Assembly: GCA_049509395.1 (NCBI GenBank)
Contig: JBEKZY010000108.1
Span: 1-14,243 of the forward strand
Source: JBEKIK01 sp049509395
GTDB lineage: Bacteria; Planctomycetota; Planctomycetia; Pirellulales; Thermoguttaceae
DNA: 14,243 nt
Direction: 5' to 3'
The translations under genes were made by a program, and so were the position numbers. The notes beneath the pieces were generated by a model. That model had not been told where the DNA came from, searched no databases, and worked only from the letters and a program-made list of their open reading frames with translations. The first letter of the stretch is position 1. Each line of letters starts with the position of its first letter. Of the stretch, positions 6,975-13,841 are shown in pieces.

Positions 6975-7889
6975 ATGACCAAGGCCGCTATTCAACCGCT
7001 GGAATCGTATCGACTGGTTCAATATGTCGTGCCAATACCATGTTACATTTGCGGGTCCGATAACACATACGACGCCGAGTATTGCCAACTCTGCCTGGCG
7101 CCGATGGCGCTGGCGCATCAAGCCAATTCGCAAAACGTACAGCCTAAGATGTTAGGGGTGATAGGCGCCAGCGGGGTGGGCAAGACCGTATACCTGGGCA
7201 TGCTTATGGACATGCTTTCGCAGCCGGCGATGAGCATACAGGCCCTTGCCCGGGGCGCGTTTTCAATTACCATGCAGCAAAACACGGTCTCGGCATTGGC
7301 CCGTTGCGCTTTTCCCCGCAAAACGCCCAACGAGCCGGACCGCTGGAACTGGGTGCATTGCCAGGTCCGCCGGCCGGAGCAGCGGCAGGATATGGAAGTG
7401 CTGATGCCGGACATGGCCGGCGAGGCCATACTGGAAGAAGTCGACCACCCGCACAGTTTTCGCATTATCAGCCAATTCCTCAACAAATCGATGGGAGCGA
7501 TGGTGCTCATCGATGCTTCCCAACTGAAGGAAGGCAGCCGGGACCAGGACTTTTTCAGCATGAAACTGCTGAGCTACCTGAGCGAACTCGATTCCGGCCG
7601 CCGGCATGGATGGCGGCAACGGCCCGTGGCCTTGATCCTTACCAAAGCCGATTGCTGCGAAGAGTGCCGCGGCGATCCGGCGAGTTTTGCCCGAGATCAC
7701 GCCGCGGGATTATGGCAGTTGTGCCAAGAGCGGTTTGGCTGCCATCGCTTTTTCGCTGCGAGCGTATCGGGCAGTTGTCTTAGTTGCGACACGCTAACCG
7801 AAGGCCGGCTGCATTTCCCCCTGCGCATCGAACCACACGGCATTGTGGAACCGTTCAAATGGCTGGTGGAACAATTGGAAAGGAAATGA
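6975..7889 (+). CDS. Zinc-ribbon P-loop GTPase (DO-GTPase2-like)
   Basis: The 304-residue protein begins with a zinc-ribbon-like motif, CYIC at 23-26 and CQLC at 37-40. A P-loop GTPase domain follows. Walker A is GASGVGKT (64-71), a DMAGE segment at 146-150 fits the switch-II/Walker B DxxG motif, and TKAD (223-226) fits the guanine-specificity NKxD/TKxD motif. This supports GTP over ATP. More cysteines follow TKAD (CCEEC at about 227-231 and CLSC later) and might form a second metal site. There is no membrane segment or signal peptide, so it is cytoplasmic, perhaps recruited to the membrane by the preceding FGE-fold protein. From memory it resembles the DO-GTPase2 family found beside GAP1 proteins, and a GAP1-like gene is indeed next. 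The exact family name needs a profile search, but GTPase identity is well supported. Confidence 0.85.
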   Translation: MTKAAIQPLESYRLVQYVVPIPCYICGSDNTYDAEYCQLCLAPMALAHQANSQNVQPKMLGVIGASGVGKTVYLGMLMDMLSQPAMSIQALARGAFSITMQQNTVSALARCAFPRKTPNEPDRWNWVHCQVRRPEQRQDMEVLMPDMAGEAILEEVDHPHSFRIISQFLNKSMGAMVLIDASQLKEGSRDQDFFSMKLLSYLSELDSGRRHGWRQRPVALILTKADCCEECRGDPASFARDHAAGLWQLCQERFGCHRFFAASVSGSCLSCDTLTEGRLHFPLRIEPHGIVEPFKWLVEQLERK

Positions 7890-7893
7890 AGGA

Positions 7894-7970
7894 TTCAGGG
7901 TTCAGGGTTCGGGGTTCAGGATTTCATTTCATGCCCGAGTTCTGAACCCTGAACCCTGACCACTGAACCC
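7894..7970. repeat. Inverted array of TTCAGGG heptamers
   Basis: Four heptamers or near-heptamers of TTCAGGG run from 7894 to 7920 (the third is TTCGGGG). After a 21-nt spacer, four CTGAACC-type units run in the opposite orientation from 7942 to 7970 (the third is CTGACCA). The two halves can pair into one long stem. The array fills most of the 113-bp gap between the GTPase and GAP1-like genes and could cause attenuation or mRNA processing between them. Related arrays occur near 9430-9460 and at 13804-13831. Confidence 0.8.
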
Positions 7971-8002
7971 TTAATCCCAACTACTACTATGAGTATTTCT
8001 CC

Positions 8003-9415
8003 ATGATGAACGTCGAACAAGCCATATTCACTTCCGCGAAGACAGACCGTTCGGCCGGGTATCAGGTGATAGGGCACAGTCCCGGGATTCATCAGATCGA
8101 TGTCCGGGAGTTGGCCGTTTGGTGCCCTTCGCACGACTCGCTGTTAGAACAAACCGCGGATGCGGTGAGTTTCAATTTCCATCCCTTGCCCAGCGGGGCT
8201 TATTGCGTATCGCGAACCGTGCCCGCCGGTTGGGAATACAGCGGCCGCGGTGGGATGCGCGTGTATACGCATTGCCTGATTATAGCGCCGGAAGTGTTGA
8301 CCCATTTTGCCAATAATCCGTTTGCGGTTATGCAAGCGGCCTTGTCGGCCGGGGCCATGGAAATCCGCGATCCGATCCCCATGCGTTTGGAGCCTTTGTT
8401 CTTGTCCGGCGGGGCGACGCCGGTGGATCAATCGCTGCTGACTTGCCTGAGCGTTCAGCCGGGCCCCTCGGCTATGGCCGTTTTGATTCAGGCGGCTCTG
8501 GATGCTGTATGCCTGGCTGTAGCCGGCGAGCCATCGCCGGGCGAATTGTTTGCGGGACTTTTCAGTTGTCTACCGCCGGCATGCCGATTGGAATTTTCGT
8601 TTTCCACGGGTTTGAAATATTCCGGACGCCGGCCGTTTCGCTTGATTGCCCTGCCTGGCGATCCCAGCGAGCGACGTTGGATCGCACATCAGAATAACGT
8701 GACTGTGCTGGATTTGTCGGGAAGCAAATCCTTGCCTTCGATTCCCATCGACGGCTGGGCCCGATTCATCCAACAGGTGTTGGCTTCGGACCAGACCTCG
8801 TTTTTGGCGGCCCAAATATCCAAGAGGCGATTCGATCTTAGGCCCGAGGATCTGCCCGCCTTTGGCCTGCAATTGCTGGAGGACTTGGATACCGCGACAT
8901 TTTCAGATTCGGGCGAAACGGGCGCCAAGACAAAGAACAAGGACGATAATCCGGACTTCTACACTTCGGGGTGGCGAGACAACCTGTCTACCGATGATTT
9001 CAGCGGATCAAAAGATTCGGCCGGCAATGAAAAGCAAATTCAGCAAGCGCATGCCGCCCATCGGCAATTTGAAAAAACCCGGATTCAATCTCAGAACCCG
9101 TCAGCTCATCTTGCCATCGAGGCGCCTTCGGCATGTCTAAAGCACGAATCGCCGGAAATCCTGGAAAAACTCGAACTGCTGGACGACCTTGTCTATGACG
9201 CTATCAGCGGTCGGCCCGGGGCGCTGGAACAATTGCAAACGGTGTGGCCGACGCTAAAATCGGAATTGGACTACCAGATGCTGGCTGAATCGCGGGAACA
9301 GTATCTGCGGTTCGCCTTGACGATCTGGGAAAGTTGCGTGGATGACAACAATATCCGCAACCCGGCCAAGGCGGTTCAGGCATTAGATGTGCTTTGCCTG
9401 CTGTTCGAGGAATAG
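8003..9415 (+). CDS. GTPase-associated protein 1 (GAP1)-like protein
   Basis: The 470-residue protein matches, from memory, the GAP1 N-terminal domain type 2. Characteristic blocks are YQVIGHSPGI (20-29), LAVWCPSHDSL (37-47), FNFHPLPSGAYCVSRT (57-72), YSGRGG (79-84), VYTHCLI (87-93) and FANNPFAVM. A middle domain follows (about 130-300), matching the GAP1 middle region, with FSCLPPACRLEFSFSTGLKYS. Residues about 300-385 are a polar, probably disordered linker. The last 85 residues form a helical domain (SPEILEKLELLDDLVYDAISG to LDVLCLLFEE). Tandem ATGs at 8003 and 8006 give the start; no strong ribosome-binding site is seen. GAP1 proteins are known by their tight linkage to GTPases in predicted conflict or signalling systems, and a zinc-ribbon GTPase lies upstream. 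The biochemical activity is unknown; regulating or binding the GTPase is inference. Confidence 0.8.
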   Translation: MMNVEQAIFTSAKTDRSAGYQVIGHSPGIHQIDVRELAVWCPSHDSLLEQTADAVSFNFHPLPSGAYCVSRTVPAGWEYSGRGGMRVYTHCLIIAPEVLTHFANNPFAVMQAALSAGAMEIRDPIPMRLEPLFLSGGATPVDQSLLTCLSVQPGPSAMAVLIQAALDAVCLAVAGEPSPGELFAGLFSCLPPACRLEFSFSTGLKYSGRRPFRLIALPGDPSERRWIAHQNNVTVLDLSGSKSLPSIPIDGWARFIQQVLASDQTSFLAAQISKRRFDLRPEDLPAFGLQLLEDLDTATFSDSGETGAKTKNKDDNPDFYTSGWRDNLSTDDFSGSKDSAGNEKQIQQAHAAHRQFEKTRIQSQNPSAHLAIEAPSACLKHESPEILEKLELLDDLVYDAISGRPGALEQLQTVWPTLKSELDYQMLAESREQYLRFALTIWESCVDDNNIRNPAKAVQALDVLCLLFEE

Positions 9416-9468
9416 GACTCAGAGGGCAAGTTTCAGGGTACAGTGGGCAGGGTTCAGGATATTACTTC

Positions 9469-9571
9469 TTCTTTCAGAGCCGGATTCTTTCTGAGCCGGG
9501 CCGTGTCGGCCCGGTTGCATTTTGAATCTAGCGGACATTGAATCTACCAGACCGACACGGTCCGGCTCCGC
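9469..9571. repeat. Direct and inverted GAGCCGG repeats between convergent genes
   Basis: Two 15-bp direct repeats, TTCTTTCAGAGCCGG (9469-9483) and TTCTTTCTGAGCCGG (9485-9499), differ by one base. The second runs into a perfect hairpin CCGGGCC-GTGTC-GGCCCGG (9496-9514). A 23-bp segment at 9493-9515 recurs inverted at 9546-9568 with 20 of 23 bases matching. The unit TTGAATCTA also occurs twice between them. The 9416-9610 gap lies between two convergent genes, so these structures are candidates for bidirectional transcript termination, and they look like a dispersed repeat family. Confidence 0.7.
9496..9526 (+). terminator. Possible terminator after the GAP1-like gene
   Basis: A strong 7-bp GC hairpin with a 5-nt loop (9496-9514) is followed by TTGCATTTTG, a weak and interrupted T-rich tract. 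It lies 80 bp after the GAP1-like stop. Because the hairpin is part of a repeat family, the terminator reading is tentative. Confidence 0.35.
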
Positions 9572-9610
9572 TTATCCGTATAAGCGGGGAGTAGTTGCTT
9601 GTTTGCGGGG

Positions 9611-11911
9611 CTAAGCCGCGAGACGTTTTCGAGGCGCTTCGTCAACCGCCTCTTGCATCTCATGGTTTTCCGATTGATTGATTATTGGAGCCGCCCGGGG
9701 ATTGGAAAACCTGCTGTATAGGATAGCCCAGATCGCGTTGAAGCCGTCCATTGCGCGGATTTTTTTGCCCTCTTGGTAGGTGCGCGCAAAGTAACTAATC
9801 GGGACTTCGTAAATTCGAGCACGGCATTGGGCCAGCCGGCAGGTAAGCTCCGGTTCGAAGGTAAAGGTTTTGCAGTTCAGGGGGAGTTGTTTGAGGATGT
9901 CGGCGCGCACCATTTTATAGCAGGTTTCCATGTCCGTGAGAGTCAAGTCGTTGAGCATGTTGGACAGTAGCGTCAAGAGCCTGTTGATCAGGCTATGCCA
10001 AAAGGGGAGTACGCGGCGGGTATTGCCGGCATAACGGGAGCCGAAAACCGCGTCGGCCTTGCCGTCAAGAATCGGTTGCAGGAGAAGGGGATATTCGTGG
10101 GGGTCGTATTCCAAATCGGCGTCCTGCACAACGGCCACGTCTCCGCTCATGTGCTGGATCGCCGTGCGGATTGCCGCGCCCTTTCCGCTGTTTTGCGGTT
10201 GCCGTATCGCTCGAAGGCGAGAATCGGCATTGGCAAGTTGTTCGAGCAATTCCCACGATCCGTCGGTCGAGGCATCGTCAACCGCGATAATTTCAATTTC
10301 CAAGGAAACCGGCGACGTGAGCACGCGATCAACGATCTTTTCTAGTGTTTTTCGTTCGTTATAAATCGGCATTAGGATGGATAGTTTCATAAACGGCCTG
10401 CATGGGAGAGATGGTATTAAAGAACTGACACCGGCGTATGTGTCGGAATTTTCGAATGTTTGCATGGCTGATATCGGCTGAAGAGGAAGCTTGCACAGCC
10501 ATTTTGCCTCCGATTCACGGATCAGCAATTCTTCCGGGGTGGCGAGGTATAGGAACAATGCGAGTATGCACAAAGGCAACAAGTGCAACAACAACCTTTC
10601 GGCCGATGTCGCCAGGTGCCAGTGGAGGTCATTGGGCGTCAAGATATAGACCGTGAAATAGCCCGCTAACATCAGCAATATCGCGGCTAAAACCGCTGGA
10701 AATCCAAGCCTGCCGCGAGGACGGTTTTTTGCCGCGCCAAGTAAAATAAAAGACAGCGGCAGTATGACTGCAAAAGGTCCGGCAATCCGTAAAAAATATG
10801 TATATAAGGCTTGGGTAATAATCCAATATCGCGAGGGATCGAGGACTCGCGTCAGGCATGCATTCCAACCCTGACCGCTGACAAGATCGTTCTTGCCGGC
10901 AATGAATGCCTTCTGGATTGTGATAACCGCGAGAATCGCCAAGGCACCGGCGCCCCAGCAGATGAGCTCTTTATAGATATTTTTCAAATGGTCCCATCGC
11001 CACGCGACGATACAACGTGCTACAAGCAGAACGGGAATCAACAATAGTCCCTCGTTTTTTGTCCAGGCCGCCAATCCGGCCGCCAGTCCGGACAGAGCCA
11101 AAAACCCTAGCTGCGGCCGTTCGGAGGCGTCATAAATAACCGCCAGGAGAACCGCCGAGAGAAAGAAAAAGGCCAATGGCACGTCGGCGAACTGAGAGGT
11201 TCCTAGTTGTAAAAAAGAGATCATTCCCAGTAAAACAAGCCCCGCGAGCAGTCCTTGGCTTCTGCTGCGCAAACGGCCGATACCCGTCGCCAGCATTCCG
11301 ACCGTGGCAAATGTGAAGAGACTGCCCAGAAACCAAGGAACCCAGCGGTGCTCCGCGCCGAGGTAAGACCATAAGCGAGCGTTGCTGCAAGGAATCAGGA
11401 GGGGATAGTCGTAGTGGGGAAATACGGGGGAGAATGCTTGCCGCCACTGTTCGCCGGCAAGGAAGAGAAAACGGGCGCGCTGATTCCAAATGGCCCAAGC
11501 ATCCCAATCACCTAAAGGATTTTTTAAATAGCTGCATATAGCCGCAAATACTGAAAGAGCCAGGGCGGCGACAAATGCAAGGAGCAACAACATTTGCCAG
11601 AATCTTATGGTGGGATGTGGGGATTTCGGCTTGTTGGGAGACGTTGCCGAGGCGCGTGCCAACATCAAACCGAACAAACCGACCGCCGTAAATCCCGCTA
11701 ATTCACAAGCATGATAGAGCTTTCCCGGCGTGCCGCCAAAAAACAGCCAAAGAAAATACGTACATGAAGAAAGGCCTACTCCGATGCCGGTTGCCAGGCA
11801 GACGCGAAATAAAATAGTATTGATGTCATAGCGCGGCTCGCGGTCAATGTTAACAATGAGCGCGTATGACGCCAAAATTGGCAATAATAAGGCGGCGATA
11901 AACCATACCAT
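9611..11911 (-). CDS. Fusion of GT-C membrane glycosyltransferase with GT2 dolichyl-phosphate-mannose-synthase-like domain
   Basis: The 766-residue protein joins two enzymes usually made separately. Residues 1 to about 460 are a multi-span membrane protein of the GT39/GT83 (ArnT/PMT-like) type, which transfers a sugar from a polyprenyl-phosphate carrier. GDWDAWAIWNQRARF near 134-148 carries a DWD motif (135-137) typical of the first external loop, and LHWHLATSAERLLLHLLP marks the end of the membrane part. Residues 508-766 are a cytoplasmic GT2 domain starting MKLSILMPIYNE, with VDDAS (544-548), DADLEYD (597-603) and GSRYAG, as in polyprenol-phosphate mannose or glucose synthases that make the carrier. 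The roughly 45-residue linker is unlike either family and reads like translated intergenic DNA. An internal ATG at 10390 could start the GT2 part alone, but no good ribosome-binding site precedes it. The gene starts 3 bp after the stop of the small upstream gene. The sugar and acceptor are unknown. Confidence 0.87.
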   Translation of the reverse strand: MVWFIAALLLPILASYALIVNIDREPRYDINTILFRVCLATGIGVGLSSCTYFLWLFFGGTPGKLYHACELAGFTAVGLFGLMLARASATSPNKPKSPHPTIRFWQMLLLLAFVAALALSVFAAICSYLKNPLGDWDAWAIWNQRARFLFLAGEQWRQAFSPVFPHYDYPLLIPCSNARLWSYLGAEHRWVPWFLGSLFTFATVGMLATGIGRLRSRSQGLLAGLVLLGMISFLQLGTSQFADVPLAFFFLSAVLLAVIYDASERPQLGFLALSGLAAGLAAWTKNEGLLLIPVLLVARCIVAWRWDHLKNIYKELICWGAGALAILAVITIQKAFIAGKNDLVSGQGWNACLTRVLDPSRYWIITQALYTYFLRIAGPFAVILPLSFILLGAAKNRPRGRLGFPAVLAAILLMLAGYFTVYILTPNDLHWHLATSAERLLLHLLPLCILALFLYLATPEELLIRESEAKWLCKLPLQPISAMQTFENSDTYAGVSSLIPSLPCRPFMKLSILMPIYNERKTLEKIVDRVLTSPVSLEIEIIAVDDASTDGSWELLEQLANADSRLRAIRQPQNSGKGAAIRTAIQHMSGDVAVVQDADLEYDPHEYPLLLQPILDGKADAVFGSRYAGNTRRVLPFWHSLINRLLTLLSNMLNDLTLTDMETCYKMVRADILKQLPLNCKTFTFEPELTCRLAQCRARIYEVPISYFARTYQEGKKIRAMDGFNAIWAILYSRFSNPRAAPIINQSENHEMQEAVDEAPRKRLAA

Positions 11912-11914
11912 GCG

Positions 11915-12370
11915 CTATTCCCTTTTATCTGTCCGGTATAGCCTGACGCCATTGCGAATGTCCGCAACCAAGGTCCAATGGGCCGAAGTCGCGATATCCG
12001 GTACACTCTCAGGGCAGTCCGATTCTACGATGACCCAACGAGATGTCGCGTCAAAATTCAACAGTTGAGGCGATATTGCATATTGCGCAAGAAATAACCG
12101 CCCATTGGGATGCATGAGCTTGGGATCCAGGTGATTTTCATCGATCAAAAAGCGTATTACCTCTCCTTTGGGTAGAAAAGGCCGGAGAGGCTCGTACTTG
12201 GTGATAAATTGCTGCGGCACATTTGAGTTTTGAGCTTTGTACTCGCGCCACATGTCTTTTTGAAAGTGGTATATGCCGACGAGAGAGTATCCGCAGATCA
12301 GCAAAATAAATGCAGGTGCTAAAAGTTTGCCGCGGATCCGCATACTCAACATTACCCAAAGATCAGGCAC
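11915..12370 (-). CDS. Small single-pass membrane protein paired with the glycosyltransferase
   Basis: The protein is up to 151 residues and has no recognised function. One membrane segment (about 17-34, LLAPAFILLICGYSLVGI) follows a basic N-terminus, so the remaining 115 residues probably face outside. Its soluble part has the pattern PLRPFLPKGEVIRFLID, then RLFLAQYAISPQLL and RWVIVESD, which I recall from short uncharacterised proteins encoded beside membrane glycosyltransferases. The frame opens with GTG at 12370; ATGs at 12352 and 12343 are also possible and none has a clear ribosome-binding site, so the start is uncertain. Only three bases separate its stop from the glycosyltransferase start, which suggests translational coupling and a partner role. 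Confidence 0.7.
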   Translation of the reverse strand: MPDLWVMLSMRIRGKLLAPAFILLICGYSLVGIYHFQKDMWREYKAQNSNVPQQFITKYEPLRPFLPKGEVIRFLIDENHLDPKLMHPNGRLFLAQYAISPQLLNFDATSRWVIVESDCPESVPDIATSAHWTLVADIRNGVRLYRTDKRE

Positions 12371-12838
12371 GGTTTGTCGGCCGTTCTCGAAGAATCCATT
12401 CTTTGAAGGGGGGTAATGTTATCCAGTCGCTTAAAGGCAATCAAGTACAATTCCCGGCTTAAAATCCCTGGCAATTCATCTTGAATGGCGGACCTTGATT
12501 ATTCTATGGAAAATAGTCATGAATGGCGTTCTCATGGTATATCTCGCCCATTAATTTAATATATATAGGGTAAAATTCGTCAAAAAAACGGTTTATTAGA
12601 TGTGGCTACGCCCAAAACTTTCATTTGATAACACGTACATGACCCTTTTTCTTGACGGAAACGTATGAGAATCAGGTAGTTTCCGAGGCAATCCGGAATA
12701 TGTGTTTTTATGTTTTCTCTAAGGTTCTGGTGTCTTCCTGATACCCATATTGGAGGGGGTTGGGGACTTTTTAGGAAATATGTTATACTAGGCCCCTTTA
12801 ATCATGCCCTGGCCGGTTTCTATCCGGTTTGCATAATA
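12371..12838. other. Gene-free AT-richer divergent region
   Basis: This stretch lies between the minus-strand glycosyltransferase pair and the plus-strand ABC genes. It should hold promoters for both. No protein or RNA gene is supported. It is richer in A and T than its neighbours, especially near 12555-12600. The clearest element is a promoter-like site at 12760-12789. Confidence 0.5.
12760..12789 (+). promoter_or_regulatory. Candidate sigma-70-type promoter for the ABC genes
   Basis: TATACT at 12784-12789 matches five of six bases of the -10 consensus. TTGGGG at 12760-12765 keeps only the TTG of the -35 consensus, with an 18-bp spacer. The site points toward the ABC ATPase gene and would place a 66-bp repeat in its leader. 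The -35 is poor, so this is tentative. Confidence 0.35.
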
Positions 12839-12904
12839 AGTAGGGTGCGTGAAACGCACCTATTGCCGTAATGATAAATTTTGGTGCGTTGTACGCACCC
12901 TACT
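12839..12904. repeat. 66-bp MITE-like repeat with TAGGGTGCGT ends
   Basis: The element has perfect 12-bp terminal inverted repeats, AGTAGGGTGCGT at 12839-12850 and its complement at 12893-12904. Each end also forms its own small hairpin: GGTGCGT-GAA-ACGCACC (12844-12860) and GGTGCGT-TGT-ACGCACC (12883-12899). It ends 17 bp before the ABC ATPase start. Elements with this TAGGGTGCGT motif are familiar from planctomycete and cyanobacterial genomes, from memory. No target-site duplication is evident. Confidence 0.8.
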
Positions 12905-12911
12905 AAATTCT

Positions 12912-12915
12912 GGAG
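12912..12915 (+). promoter_or_regulatory. Ribosome-binding site of the ABC ATPase gene
   Basis: GGAG lies six bases before GTG at 12922 and nine before ATG at 12925, so either codon of the GTGATG pair could initiate. Confidence 0.55.
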
Positions 12916-12921
12916 TAATTT

Positions 12922-13668
12922 GTGATGACCCACGAGCAAGGTCCGGCCATGATCGAAGCCGAGGGGCTTTCCAAGTTTTTTGGCGATTTTGCCGCAATCA
13001 GAGATGTAACTTTCAAAATCCATAAGGGCGAAGTGGTGGCCTTTCTCGGTCCAAACGGGGCGGGAAAAAGCACGACCATGAAATTGTTGACCGGGTATTT
13101 GGCCCCGTCCGCCGGGGTGGCGCGTATCGCCGGGCACGATATGGGACAAGACCGGCTGGCCGGGTCGGCGCGCCTGGGATATCTGCCCGAAAACGGGCCG
13201 CTTTATCCGGATATGTCGCCACGGAGCCTGTTGAGCTTTTTTGCCGACGCCCGGGGACTGACCGGGGCGCGAAGACGTGAGCGGATCGAAGCCGTAATCG
13301 AACTCTGCGATTTAGGCAGCGTCATCGGCAAGCCTATCGGCAAGCTTTCTCGCGGGTATCGGCAGCGGGTGGGCATGGCCCAGGTCTTGCTCCACGAGCC
13401 CGACGTGCTGATCCTGGACGAGCCCACGGCCGGGCTGGACCCGAACCAAATCCACGAGGTTCGCGAAACCATCCGCAAACTGGGCCAGAGCAAGACGATC
13501 TTGCTTTCCACCCACATATTACAGGAAGTCGCGGCCATGGCAAACCGGGTGTTGTTCATCGACGAGGGGCGATTGGTCTTCGACGGGTCGATCAAGGAAT
13601 TGACCCGGGACGGCAAACCGCTGGATGAGCATTTCCGCCGTTTAAGCAGTCAACTCGCGGCAGTATGA
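12922..13668 (+). CDS. ABC transporter ATP-binding protein, GldA-like
   Basis: This is the cytoplasmic ATPase subunit of an ABC-2 type exporter. The 248-residue protein has all the expected motifs: Walker A GPNGAGKST (43-51), a signature LSRGYRQRVG (142-151) of the LSxGY form common in GldA-like ATPases, Walker B VLILDEP with D166-E167, and a switch histidine in LLSTHILQE. Its length is short of the roughly 300 residues of many DrrA-type ATPases, and it ends soon after the core domain. The start is GTG at 12922 or ATG at 12925. The following gene is a GldF-like permease, 173 bp downstream. In planctomycetes this pair usually belongs to a larger ABC/GldG-like membrane operon. Whether it has any role in gliding is unknown, and the substrate cannot be read from the sequence. 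Confidence 0.92.
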   Translation: MMTHEQGPAMIEAEGLSKFFGDFAAIRDVTFKIHKGEVVAFLGPNGAGKSTTMKLLTGYLAPSAGVARIAGHDMGQDRLAGSARLGYLPENGPLYPDMSPRSLLSFFADARGLTGARRRERIEAVIELCDLGSVIGKPIGKLSRGYRQRVGMAQVLLHEPDVLILDEPTAGLDPNQIHEVRETIRKLGQSKTILLSTHILQEVAAMANRVLFIDEGRLVFDGSIKELTRDGKPLDEHFRRLSSQLAAV

Positions 13669-13803
13669 AAATAACTAGTGGACAGTGCAGAGTGGAGAGT
13701 GGAAAGGAAAGGATGAAGGATGAACCAGGAATGATGAATATCGAAGCACGAATGACATATAAGACGATTTTTGTGAATCACTCCGCTCACTTTTCACCGC
13801 CCA

Positions 13804-13831
13804 CTGAACCCTGAACCCTGAACCCTGAACC
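13804..13831. repeat. Four perfect tandem CTGAACC heptamers
   Basis: CTGAACC is repeated four times without error, 10 bp before the permease start. It is the complement of the TTCAGGG-type unit at 7894-7970 (GGTTCAG in register). The rest of the 173-bp gap (13669-13841) is also repetitive, with GTGGA/GAGTGG and GGATGAA units. The array occupies the space where the permease ribosome-binding site would be expected. Confidence 0.85.
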
Positions 13832-13841
13832 CTTTTAAACC

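Noticed and set aside
7894..7970. Heptamer arrays as a CRISPR array
   Set aside because: The units are 7 bp without spacers and are arranged head to head, and no cas gene is present.
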